Positions 1 through 11,400 of a stretch of 64,000 nucleotides of DNA are shown in pieces. The position numbers were made by a program, and so were the translations under genes. Numbering within the stretch: position 1 is the first letter of the stretch; every line of letters starts with the position of its first letter. Source of the DNA: Tyto alba (Eukaryota; Chordata; Aves; Strigiformes; Tytonidae); assembly GCF_018691265.1 (NCBI RefSeq), contig NW_024881321.1, forward strand, positions 26,725,198 to 26,789,197. The letters run 5' to 3'. A model generated the notes under the pieces. That model did not search any database. It saw only the letters and a program-made list of their open reading frames with translations, and had not been told where the DNA came from.

Positions 1-272
1 GGCTGCAATGCTAATGGTGTTGCATTTACTGCTGAACTGGGAAGGAGAATAGCTAGCTTAGCACCTGCCTGTCTGTGATCTGGCACCAAGTTTAACTGGA
101 CAGCAGCAGCTCCTTGAATTAACAAGTCCTACTGGCAGGATGCACCTCATTCCCAGCATGAGCAGAGGGCATGCAAGGGAAAAAACATCTGACACTATGG
201 ACACAAAAAAGGAGAGACACATTGCCACCAAAAGGAGTGAATGCAAAGCTCATCTTCTTACTTTTTTTGGTC

Positions 273-300
273 TTTTTTTTTTTTTTTTTTTTTTTTTTTT
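273..300. repeat. Poly(T) tract, 28 T
   Basis: An uninterrupted run of 28 T, preceded by a shorter T run. It could be the reverse-strand A-tail of a retroposed sequence, but no retroposon body is recognisable on either side and no target-site duplication was seen. It is best read as a simple homopolymer. The lysine-rich reading frame across it on the minus strand is an artefact. Confidence 0.9.
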
Positions 301-2823
301 GATTGAGAATTAACAGGTAGGGATCAAACATCGTTTATATTTCAGGAACTGCTAGATGAGAAATACTTTCTAGGTTTTGAAATTTTTTGGCTGAGAGCTT
401 GGAATTTGTATCTTCTGTCTTGAGAAATCTTGGAACATAACAGTCTTATTTATAGTAAATACTGGCAGAATATTGGACATAATGAAGAATTGTGCTGCTG
501 CTTTGAGTAACAAATAACTTGTCATACCACTTCCCCTAGTCAATGCATGCATTTCAACAATGAATCAGTGAGTATTGGTTGGTATTTTTGGAAGTATTTT
601 TGAACCAGTCAAGGAGAAATTGTGGCACAGATAATTATGGTAGACCATCTCAAAGTAATCACCAAAGAGGTGTAAAAATGGGTTTGGTGGGGGAATCCCT
701 GTTCTTTAACCATTATGTTGCTGCTTGTCTCTGAAATATAGGAAATTAAAGAAAAATTATTTTCAGCTTTATGTCATGTATCTGCATGAAAAAGTTGGGT
801 CATTCAATATGTTTTGTTGGTTGCAGCCAAAAAGTGATGCTCACAATCTCCTGTATGTGTGTTTGTGTGTCTGTGTTTGTTTATAGGACTTCTGAACCTG
901 ATAAAATCAGAAAAGTATTTAAATGCACCTTAGTACATAACCTTAAAAGCTGTCCATTCTTGTGCCAAAGTAGCCGATAAACTCCTTATTCTACCTATTT
1001 ACTCTTCTCTTTTGGCACAAGGTGGATTTCATATGATTTTGGTTTTCATTTAAACTGTTCCTCCTTTTTGTTTTATTTTTTCCCTCATCAGCCTGGTATC
1101 TTGGCTGTCTAGCTAAAAGAGAGAAGTGCTAAGAGAACCAGAACGGAGGAGGACTGGTTTCTTGTAGATTTATGTCTCTTGGTTAATAATTGAATTATAG
1201 AGGCCTTCTTTTATTTCTGAATATGCATACATCCTGGTAATGGTATGCAGGCTGCCACACTTGACAGCAGAAATGGGCTGATAAGATTGTTAGCACCCTG
1301 CATGTTAATGCTAGGATCCTGGTCTCTCTTCTCTCCAGCAGCTGCTGCTTTCAAAATTTATAAGAGCATAACTATCTTTGAGATTTCTATCGTCTCAGTC
1401 ACATTTGGTTGAAATTGGGCTACTTAGTTCAAGAATTACAAGGAGAGGACACACATACTGTATTATATTGTTGAGCAGCCTTGTTTCCATAGGAAACCAG
1501 GTTAAAAACAGCCTGATAAAAGTCAGCTTTATCTTCTGCCCCCAAAATCTCCTCCCAATTTGTATGCTATAGACCCATGAGATAGCTAGGGATACTGTGA
1601 AGCAATTACTTTTAAGGAAGATGGTGTGCCTAAGCACACATGTGGCTATGCCAAATACTTAACTTCTGTTAGAAAGAAGCTTTTCACCTGTGCAGGTGTA
1701 AATAAGAGTCATTCAACAACTGAGACCCTTCTCTGCTCAGACTTTCCCCTGCAGTCTCCTTTGGATGAGGGTTAGCACCTTGTTCCATGTGTCTGTGAAG
1801 AGAAAAAGTAGATGAAGGAAGGGAGAAGAGGACTACGGAAAGGTAAAATTTTGTTTTTTCCCTACCTGCAGTTGAAGATCCAGATTAAGTCTTTTCTTCT
1901 GCCTGCACTCTGCCTCTCTGTTCAGAACTTCCTTTCTCTGCAGGTGTGCAGGGAACATTATGAAACTAATTGAAAGTAAATTCTGAAAGAAATTGGAGGT
2001 ACAACCTTCCAGTTGTATCAAGAAGAAGCCTTGCTTGGAGAATTTAACTGATATATGACAAAGTAAAAGAAAGAATATTTGGCTAAATTGTAAAAGAACT
2101 ATCAAAACCCAGCATCCTGTAGAGATACATGATTCAGAAAACAGGAACTTTTAAGAATCATTTCACCTGGAGAGAATATTATATACAAAACACTACGGAA
2201 TTGTTTAATGACATGATTTCACACATCTTAGAAAATATTAAATTGTCAGGGAAAAACCACACGTTTCAAGAAAAAACATTTCAAGATAAAAATGAAACTG
2301 GATTAAAAAGCAGTCAAAATCTTTTCACCTAGGACAACTAAATCAATAAATGAGCATAGCTTAACTTGAACAGTGCAAAACTTGAACAATTTTGGCTTGG
2401 CAGACTTGTCAGAAACTTGACTAAGTGTTTGGTAATTTTTCTATTTGCTAAAATAATTAACACATGTGACAAGGGAAAATATGTCAGCTCTGGACTGTTC
2501 ATGAATTATTGAACCTTTGGGGTAAGTACTGGTCACTCAGGTCTCAAAAATAACATGCATTGTATGTCCAGTACATGTAATAGGCAAGGTATGCATATAC
2601 TAGCTTAACACCTTCACAAATGAGTGTAAACTAAAGGCTTGGTTGATAGAAAGCATCTGTATATCTTTAGAAATCCAAATAATGATTGGTTATGTAGTAA
2701 CATATTTGGAAGTATAACGTTCTGGAAGTGACCTAGTACATGCAACTGAAAGCTCTCTTAAATTGAATGCAGCTGGAGACTGTCCATCTCATTTGCATTA
2801 GACTAGCAGAATGCAGTAAGTTG

Positions 2824-2850
2824 TTTAAGGCTTAAGCATCAAGCCTTAAA
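2824..2850. other. Perfect 10-bp inverted repeat, 7-nt loop
   Basis: Arms TTTAAGGCTT and AAGCCTTAAA are exactly complementary around the loop AAGCATC. A consensus POU octamer, ATTTGCAT, lies 26 bp upstream at 2791-2798. In 64 kb about one perfect 10-bp hairpin with a short loop is expected by chance, so function is not implied. Confidence 0.8.
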
Positions 2851-4461
2851 TTAATGACTTCAGCTCCCTCTGTAGTCAGCAGTCAGAAAGGGGCATCTCC
2901 AGTGTGGTTCATCCTATGCTAAGTCTATGACTGGCATAAAAGTGAAGAAGAATGAAGAAAACAGGTATTCTAATTCTTAAGATAAGGAGCATTTCAAGAA
3001 ATTGTCATTGATCATAAACCATGTCTTTCACATTCAGAGCAGCACTTCAGACACTGCTGATTTTTGTTGCAACATATGCAGCATGTGACACACAAGTAAG
3101 TCAAGGCGTGTTTAGTCAGTGGCATAGAAACTGTGCTAGGTGAGGATTTCTTTTTCTACAGTGTTTTGCAAATGGACCAAGGTTATGACAAGATGCAGGT
3201 AGGCTATATCTTTCCCTCCAGTTTGCTCAGAGATACTTTGATTGGCTTATTGAGTTCTAAAAATCTTTTTTTCTCTATTATTATTTAGTCAGGCTTAGTA
3301 CTAGAAAATATATTTAATAGCAATTTTACCATCTGAGGAACAGACTCTGATTGCAGATTTCCAGAGTAACGTATCCAAGATACTATGTTATGACAACCGC
3401 CATTTTTATTTCATTGACTGAGGATAGTAATGAGGTCAAAATCATACATCTAAAACTGGTTCATTTAAGCCTCTAATGAGCTGTGTGATATGAAAGCTTT
3501 TTTTGTGCCTTATAGTATAGACACATACTGTGCAGTAGGAAAAATACAGAAAAGCAAAACATCCGGAAGAAGCACATAATTTCTAAAGGCTACAGAAATA
3601 GCAAGATCATAGTAATATGTTTTGAATTTGTTAATCATTCTAATGACATAAAGGACATTTATGGTTGAATAAGGAGCTGCAGTGTAGTAATGTGAGGCTG
3701 CAATGCCACATTGGCTTGCAGCCAGAAATTATTTGCCATCATCACCAGAGGAAGGTATGTGCACTGAAACACTGGTTTATAGAGTTTGTTGTTGCCCACA
3801 TGTTGCTCTGTGTACAATCAGGGGTCCACTGTGTGGACACCTGTGGAGGTGCAGATCAGGAGAGTGATGCTGATTAGAGTTTTGGGCTAATTTAAGAGGC
3901 AGTTGAAGAGGTAGGAAATGCTTCTAGAAGGACAGCTGAGAGCATGAGGCTTCCAGTATGGGGGGAACAGAGATGTGGAAACTAGCTCTGTGCAACAGGC
4001 TCATATGCATGATTTTATTCATGTATATATCAGGGGGTTTATGCCATTTTTAATTGTTTTTCAAATTTTACTGTAAAATCATAGGCACTTAATTGTTTGT
4101 ATCCATTAAGAGACAAGTATGTTCACATACCAAATCCATACATATGTGACTTTTCAGGTATATCACTCATCTTTTACAGGGCTGCATTCCTTTGGTTTTC
4201 AGTTTCTGATGGGCTGGCATACCAATTATCAATACTGTAATACTTTAGACTGTAATAGTTTGCAGTAGAAACTCAGATGTGTGTTACTGTGTTAAGATCT
4301 TATCTTAAAACAACCTTTCTCATGGTACCTTGCACTGAATCTATGGGGTAAAAAACAGTCTGTAAAATTAATCACAGCTAAAAGAGTTGCAGCTCAGCTT
4401 TATTGTGTATATTGTGTAGGCTAAGACCTGAAAATATTTTTTTAAAGACAAAGATTTTTCC

Positions 4462-4482
4462 TTTTTTTTTTTTTTTTTTTTT
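4462..4482. repeat. Poly(T) tract, 21 T
   Basis: An uninterrupted run of 21 T in an AT-rich background. There is no attached retroposon body. Confidence 0.9.
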
Positions 4483-5850
4483 CATGCTGCACTTATTCAT
4501 GCAATATAATGGCTACCCAGGAAGTCTGGTCTACTAGACCCAACATACCAATCATTTCATTCACATCTTCCAAATCCTGTGAACAACAAGACCGGAAATT
4601 AATTTTATTTTGTTGACAGTAGTTTATCTTAAAAATAAGTACTGAACTTCAAGTCTTAATAGTTATAATGATTTAAAAACAGAACAAAACAAACCCCAAA
4701 GCCCTCAGGCTTGAGATTTCTCCAAGTCATAACACTGTTAATGTCACATCTGCCTATACTTGTCTATAAATAAAATTATTTCATCTGTTTTTAAACATAG
4801 TAATTTATTCTTTATTATCTTCTCTTCTTCCTACTGTTTCTCTCTGTCTTCTGGGGAGGTCACAGTCTCCTTATCCAACTTTTTTTCTATCAGGTGGGCC
4901 TGACATTTTTCTTTCTCAGTACCTCATCTTTATACTTTTTTTAAAAAATGTATTTCAGGTAGGTATTTTTAACATAAGTTGTTTTCCTCTCAAATGCCAA
5001 TTGTAGCATGGAGATTGAATTAAAAAACATTTAAATTAATTCATGTTTATAAATAAAGAATAGCAACTGTTTCCCTCACCTATTTTCTTTGGATGATATA
5101 TTATAATCCAGAATGTTAACTGTTTCAGCACTATGATTCAAAACAATTGCATTACATTCCCATCCTGGAACCTGTTTTTTACATTTAAAAAAACTCTCAT
5201 CAAGTCAGTGCCACATTAACTGGATTTAAATTTTCAAGGATGTTTCCTGAAAGACTGTCTTCCTGTGTAGAGCCAGGCTGTCATTGCTGTTTGTGTTATA
5301 TTTGCCTCTCACTGATTTTCATGGGACCACAAATAATAAAGCACTGGAAGATTTCTACCCTTGTGGAGTATACCAGCCATTATTACAGGATCATTCTATT
5401 TATTTCAGCCTCTTCCAGTGTTTTCTTTGAGTCAAAGTTACCAGACTGACCTGCCACAGAGGCCAAGCAGCAGTCATCATCTCTCCTCAGGAGATGCTGG
5501 ATACAGGACAAAGGAAAACGAAGCAGCCAGTACCATTGTGACAGAAAACTACAAGACCAGAAAAAGACATGCAATTTTAGTGGTGGCTCTCTTTTCCCAT
5601 AGCCGTTTTCTTTTTTCTTTTTGAAAATTTCTTAATATTTTAAGTTCATTCTCATCTCTATCCTTGGCTCTCTGTGCCTGGAAAAGGAGAGAGAAAATGA
5701 AGACCATTTTAAGCCACCTTCCCTCCATGCCTGAGAAGAGGCCCAGGATGGGTATGTGTACTGAAGGAGCAGAGCTACTCAGGAGGCTCCCATGCATCAC
5801 TGTCCTGGATTTGAGTGAGTGGTAGGGATTTTGGGTAGCAGGGGAGGGTG

Positions 5851-5872
5851 TTACAGGGGTGACCCCCTGTAA
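5851..5872. other. 9-bp inverted repeat inside the LTR U3
   Basis: TTACAGGGG and CCCCTGTAA are perfect complements around the 4-nt loop TGAC. It lies about 80 bp upstream of the TATA-like box of the surrounding LTR and may be a protein-binding palindrome of the ancestral promoter. That role is inference only. Confidence 0.75.
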
Positions 5873-6446
5873 TAAGCTCCTCCAGCACCAAGTTGGACCC
5901 ACCTCTGCACCAAGGATGAGCCAATCAGCTGTGCCTCTGTGATAGCATATTTAAGAAGGGACCTGGGAGGAGGAGTTGCACTTGTGAGGAGGAGCTGTGA
6001 CATCTACATGAACAGCAAGGTCAGTGGAAGAATGGAGGAAGGGGAGGGGAGGTGTGCTGGAGCAGAGACCCCCCTGTATCCTGTGATGAGATGGCTCCCC
6101 CTGTCTACCCATGGAGGTCTACTGTGGAGCAGATGCTGATAAACGGCCTGTGAGGGTCCCCACACAGATATTTAGGTGGTTGCACCCAAAGAAGGCCGGG
6201 ACCCTATGGGAAGAAGCAGCCCCTTCTGTCGTAGTTCAGCACTGGGATGACTGCAGCATGCAGGGGTGTCCCATGCCAGAGCAGCTGGGGAAGGGCTGCA
6301 TCCCATGGGAGGGACTCAAGTCAGAGAAAATTTGTGGAGGACTGTCTCCTGTGAGAGGGTGACCGCACTGCAGCAGGAGGAAGGAGTTCTAGGAGCTCCC
6401 CCCACCTCCCCTGAAGATGGAAGGAGCAGCAGCACTGACTGCACAG

Positions 6447-6463
6447 CCCCCCCCCCCCCCCCC
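6447..6463. repeat. Poly(C) tract, 17 C, inside the LTR
   Basis: An uninterrupted run of 17 C within the LTR. Remembered relatives of this LTR have a short C run followed by ATTCCCTG at this point, so this looks like a microsatellite expansion of an existing C-rich site. Its length should be treated with caution because homopolymers are prone to sequencing error. Confidence 0.9.
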
Positions 6464-6797
6464 ATTCCCTGCCCCTGTGCTGCTGGGGGAAGGAGGTAGA
6501 GATATCGTGAGCAACACTGAGCCTAGGAAGAAGGGAGGGGTGGGGGGAAAGTGTTTTCAAGATGTGGTAATGCTTCTCACTGTAGTACAGTGTCTGCTAA
6601 GTGTTGTTGTTGTTAGTGACTGTATTAAATCTATGTTCTTTTTTTCTTCCCCTAATGAGTCTGTCTTTTGCCCATGACCATAATGTGTGAGTCATCCCTC
6701 CATGTCCTGTCTCAAATCCCAAGTCTCTACATGTTTTCTTCTCAGCCCCGGTAGGGAAGAGGGGAGTGAGTGGCTATGTAGTGCTCAAACCACGACA

Positions 6798-7158
6798 GTC
6801 AGCTACCCTCTTTCTTCTTAACTACTTGATGCAAGGCTTTCCATCCCTGCCCAGTATGTTTTGTGTTCCTTCTCATCTTCCACTTCTCTTACCCAGTCTT
6901 CCTACTCTTTTTTCCACCATTCTCTTAGGTTTGGTTTCCATTAATAAGCTGTGTTGTCCCCACACACCTTTTGTTCCCTCTTACACCTCTCTCCAGTTTA
7001 CCAGGTCCGTGTCAGCTTTCCAGTAGATTTTCCTCCCCAATATATGTTTCGTTCCAAGCTGAAAGCTGGGCCCAACTATGGATACTTGAGTTTTTCTTAT
7101 AGTTTTGGGCATCGTTCACATTCCTGAGGCTGAGCAGTGAGAAGGTGTGCCCCAGGGG
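6798..7158. other. Spacer between LTR and CR1 fragment
   Basis: About 360 bp, pyrimidine-rich at first (6798-6960), with no gene and no repeat I recognise. Confidence 0.5.
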
Positions 7159-7440
7159 ATCATAGAATCATGGAATCATTCGTGTTGGAAGGGATCTTCA
7201 AGGGTCATCTAATGTAACCTGCCTGGAATGAGCAGGGACATCAACTAGATAAAGTTTCTCAGAGCCCCACACAACCCAACCTTGAATGTTTCCAGGTACG
7301 GGGCATTTACCGCCCCTCTGGGCAACCCCTTCCAGTGCTTCACCACCCTTATAAAAAATTTCTTCCTTGTATCTAGTCTGAATCTACCACCTTTTAGTTT
7401 AAAACTATTACCTCTTGTCCTATCACAACAGGCCCTACTG
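7159..7440 (-). repeat. CR1 LINE 3' fragment, antisense
   Basis: CR1 is the dominant avian non-LTR retrotransposon, and copies are usually truncated at the 5' end. Here the + strand begins with the reverse complement of the CR1 3' tail (CATAGAATCATGGAATCATT) and continues with 'GTTGGAAGGGATCTTCAAGGGTCATCT'-type wording, so the element lies on the minus strand with its 3' end at 7159. Read on the minus strand, roughly 7430 to 7245 encodes the C-terminal end of the CR1 ORF2 protein, with recognisable pieces such as GRFRLDTRKKFF and LETFKVGLCGAL. The frame is still open across this short piece, which suggests a fairly young or lightly mutated copy. The right edge is approximate: similarity fades after the TGTCCTATCACAACAGG segment. 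Confidence 0.9.
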
Positions 7441-8214
7441 ATGCCCTGTTTAACCACGTAGCCTTGAACCAGGACACATTCAGGCACTGAGAGATTTCTT
7501 GGAGCATCTATTTGCCAAATTCATTTCCGCAGTGTATGCCAGAAGAGAAGTCTTACACAAGAGCTTGGGTTTTCTTCAGAGTCAGTACTTTTTTTTAGGA
7601 ACCACAAAAAGCAGATTTGTTTACACATTTCAGTTTGCTACTCCAGAGTGTGAATCTGATGAGACTGGAGAAGGAATTTGTAAAGCTTTGGCAAAGCAAA
7701 TCTTTTCCTGCCTTTCCCTGTCTGATTTCAATCTAGAACGGAATATCTGAACAATTTTTGTGTATTTAAACAATAAAGATCAACCAGATAACAGGTGACA
7801 GAATTGTTTTGTTAAAAATTTATTGGCAAAATTCCTGAAAGTAGACTATGTCATAGAAAATTTTGAGCAATAGAAATGCTGAAAGTTCCTATTTCCTGTA
7901 AATAGCTTCAAGGTTTTGCTTTTAGTCGTGTCTCTAGCAATGATGAGAAATAGCACAGAAGATTAATGACAGTGCCATTATTGTAATGCTGATTATAATT
8001 GGACACATTATAATAGCTTCAGACTGTGATTATCTGCTCAGATTAGGATTATTGTAGGTTTAGAGGGTTTGAATTTTACAAAGGTTTACCATGGTAGTTA
8101 GTTGCTTTCTGTGACAGATTTTTTTTTTATAGCTTTACCAAAATTTAACAGGGAGAAATAAAACAAATAATGTTCTTCCTTTATGCAGACTACTGTTATT
8201 TGATATTCTGTTTT
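7441..8214. other. Unique AT-rich spacer
   Basis: No gene or repeat is recognised between the two antisense CR1 fragments. An AATAAA occurs near 7771 but has no upstream gene to serve. Confidence 0.5.
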
Positions 8215-8370
8215 ATAGAATCATAAAACCATAGAATGGTTTGGGTTGGAAGAGACCTTAAAGGTGATCTAGTTCCAACCCCGCTGCCATGGGTAGAGAC
8301 ACCTTCTACTAGATCAGGTTGCTCAAAGTCCTGACAAGCCTGGCCTTGAACACTTTCAGGGAGGGGGCCT
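8215..8370 (-). repeat. CR1 LINE 3' fragment, antisense (about 155 bp)
   Basis: The + strand shows ATAGAATCATAAAACCATAGAATGG followed by 'TTTGGGTTGGAAGAGACCTTAAAGGTGATCTAGTTCCAACC', the classic reverse-complement CR1 3' end, then the TGGCCTTGAACACTTTCAGG block. Similarity stops abruptly at 8370, the 5'-truncation point. The near-consensus wording and intact tail suggest a younger insertion than the decayed LINEs at 13, 36 and 38 kb. No coding part remains. Confidence 0.93.
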
Positions 8371-8404
8371 AAGTTTATACACTTATAAACTTCATAAGTT
8401 TATA
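8371..8404. repeat. Snap-back repeat at the CR1 truncation junction
   Basis: AAGTTTATA (8371-8379) is followed after CACT by its exact reverse complement TATAAACTT (8384-8392), and then by a third, direct copy (8396-8404). The cluster begins at the first base beyond the CR1 body. It may reflect templated joining at the 5' end of the LINE insertion, or simply local AT-rich slippage. Confidence 0.75.
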
Positions 8405-11400
8405 CATTTATATTAATGTCAGAGTAGTAGACCAAGAAAAAAAATCTGTTCTATCTTACATTTTACGGACATCTGTAAAATTACTGCATGTCAAATCCCT
8501 CTTAATAACACTATATACAGTGCGTAACAAGACTATTACAAGGCTACTGTTAATGAACAGTCCACCTTCCAGTTCCTTTGAATTTGCATTTAACATGTGG
8601 ATATGCATGTAAATTGGCACCGGAAGAATCTTTCTTGTTTTCTAAGAATTGCCGGAGAGAGAGAGGGAATGAGAGAGACAGACAAACAAGTGGACAGACA
8701 GGTGGCTCTAATATTGCACAGTTTGTGTTTGATATTCACATACCCTCCAGCACAGATCTCGGATATAATTTTTTGATGTGTTCAGCATAATACAGAGTAG
8801 GTGCTGTTTAATACACATGGAAGTGTTTTTTATGTCCTTTCCTCTGATGCTTCCTTGCAGAATTCTAATTTAGTTATTCATAATCCCCTGAGTTCTTTAG
8901 AAACCAGTATATTTTCAGCTACTACTCTACCAGTTTGTCTTCAGATTCTGATGTTTTCCAGGGGAAGTCCAAAAACACAGCATAAAGTTTAACAGCCTCA
9001 TCAAAAAACTAGTACTGTACAATACAGTTAATTTTTACATAGGGATATTTCTGCCAAAGTGATACTTCATATGAAAAAGTATAAACTGGTAATTCTTTAC
9101 TGAGAAGACACCGTGTGTCTCATGCAAAAGCACTTTAAATGGAAATACAGTCCTTCACAGAGTTTTTGTTGTTAATACATTGTTGTATTTAGAGGAATAT
9201 AGGGAATGCATATGGGCAGCAAAGAGAATTTTAATCATTTGTTAAAAACACTCTATTACTAGATTATGCCTCCTGAATAATCATGTCCAGTATTTACTAC
9301 AGACAGAACATCTTGCAGTCTTTTTTGTAAATATACTCAATCATGTTTTAAAAATAATGAGCACCTTTGCCCATTTAGAGTTTTTTATCCTTCTTGCTTA
9401 CCCCATTCACCCATGCACTGTTCCATTTTCACTTCGTTTTGCATGGGTATCAAGCAAAAGTATTCCAGACAGGGTGCATTACAAAATAGCACAGGCTAAG
9501 TCTCTTTTCTCTTTCTTTTCTGATTTCTGCTCCATATGCTCCTAGGATAGTACTGTACTCCCTTTTTTGTTGTTGTTGTTTTTGGATTCCTCATCTTGTT
9601 GTCACCTCCTAATCTGGGCTGAATTTAATAATGTCTAATCTAAGTCACCTAAAACGTGAGCATCCAGTCTAAAATAGTTGTTGAAATGGAGAGAAAAAGT
9701 CAGGCATCTAGTGTGTGTGATTCATCCCACCTAAGATATAAATTTTAGCTCAATATGAATCATGAACTAAAGATACTCTCCACTAACTGCAGAGAAATCC
9801 TCAATGACTAGTTTAGACTAGACATCTTTTAGATGTCTGAACTGGGGAAACTGAATGTGATAGTCTGTGATCACTTGTACACAAAGGCTTTTTCTTGCTT
9901 CTCCTGGTAACAGAGAGTTGCCTTGTGCAAGAAGGCAATAGATACGCATGTGTAAAGTATACTGCCAAGGAAAAATCTATGCAAGAGCCAGAGGATCGTT
10001 GCCTTTATACTTGCATCTTCCCTTTTCACAAGGACATGCGACACCAGCTATGCTGGAATTACGTGTCAGAAAACATGATAACTGTCAGATTTTGAAGTAG
10101 CATGCTACTGCTCTAATAAAATGAATTATTCTGTCTATACAGTTTCTCTCCAAAATTAGTCTTGGGATAAAGTGGTGGATTTAACCTAAAATGACAGCCT
10201 AGAAATGCTACATGGGAGGTTCCAATACTGATATCTCAGCAAAACTGAGATAGCAGACTTTGTACTATGAGAGCTGTGAAGAAATATCAGAAAGAAGTTG
10301 AATTAGTAAAGTAGAAAGCATAGATAGGACCCTTCTTGGTATGCACATTCTGAATAACTGAATTTATTAACAAGAATCTACATGTAGAACTATCCAATGG
10401 TTTTCACATTTTTCAAATTTTTCAGTCTTAGTGATATCCCATGTTGCAGAAACATTGATGAAGTAAAAGCTTAACTTTTCCTAATGCTTTGTATAGTATT
10501 ACCAACCTCAAATACAGTATTTTAAACTTAAATAACTGTTAGTTTAAAATATAGTTTTAACTTCAGTAACTACCAAAGTTACTGACAATAATTTTTTTCT
10601 TTTTACTCTTGGAGAGCTCATTCTTGTCTTTATGATCCTAGCAGTTTGCTTAAACATTGCCAGATGATTAACTAACTTCCCAATTAAAAACAACATTTGA
10701 TAGTTATTACACTGAACCTGTTATAACGTGAAATGACCTTACAATTTTTATACATAAACCACCATTCTTTGTACCTGATGATGGCATTATAAAGTATTGC
10801 TATTAAAAACTGGGGGAATCAAGAGTTTTTATCTTAATAGTTGAAAGATTCATTAGATGTAGCAAAAATTTCCTGTTGTATAATCCTCAACCATAAACGT
10901 TCTGTGTAATATTTAAGGTGTGAAGACTTCACAGACTTTATGATACACACCAACAGGCATTACAGAGGGCAAAGTTGAAGTCAGTGCCTACTTTTGTGTT
11001 GTGGGATGTATTATTACAGTTAAAAACTGTAAGTAAGATTTGAATATAGAATGTCATTCTTTTGGATAATATGAGGTACAGGTTATCTAGAAGTTGTACA
11101 CATACAAATGTCTACATCTTAAATATCAGCCTTAGAGAGAAGCTTGTGATAAGGTAACTATAAAATAAATCAGTAGAATTCTAATTTTTAGCTGGTTTTC
11201 TCATCATTATATTTGTTATCAGTTTTAACACTTATAAGAGTCATCTTATTTCTGGCATAGCAACCAAGAAAAGTCCTGTTTGTCTTGTAGTAGCAAGAGA
11301 TAGTTATGTGCTGTATTTCCCTTTTAATCTGAGAAATGCTGTCATTCCCCGATGAAAACATTTTCTTATCTATACTATTCTAAATTTCCACAGGTTTACA

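Larger units (their letters stand above)
1..5800. other. Unique AT-rich non-coding stretch
   Basis: No gene or interspersed repeat is recognised here. The longest reading frames are under 120 codons, lack recognisable protein similarity and have no supporting splice or promoter context. Contents worth noting are two T tracts, a short TG-rich patch near 855-885 and a perfect 10-bp hairpin at 2824-2850, entered separately where useful. The stretch could be intronic or intergenic; nothing in the sequence decides which. Confidence 0.6.
5801..6797 (+). mobile_element. Avian ERV long terminal repeat (solo, about 1 kb)
   Basis: This GC-rich island matches remembered wording of a common bird endogenous-retrovirus LTR. 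The order is a TGTCCTGGATTT-like start, a segment reading GAGCCAATCAGC, a TATA-like CATATTTAAGAAGG (5946-5959), a GGTCAGTG segment, repeated phrases about 'GGAGCAG' and 'GGGAGGGACTC', a GGAGGTAGAGA box, an ATTAAA poly(A) signal (6624-6629), a TCTGTCTTTTGCCCATGACC segment, and an end in CCACGACA. No gag, pol or env lies on either side, so it is a solo LTR. The 3' edge (CA at 6797) is firm. The 5' edge is inferred from the TGTCCTGG start. Flanks ATCAC and GTCAG share only three of five bases, so no clean target-site duplication is seen. Orientation is by the poly(A) signal and the end wording. Confidence 0.75.

Noticed and set aside
119..331. Lysine-rich minus-strand frame
   Set aside because: It is the translated poly(T) tract.
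5549..6677. Several overlapping reading frames of 66-117 codons
   Set aside because: Most lie in the GC-rich LTR or at its edge, where stop codons are scarce; none resembles a known protein.
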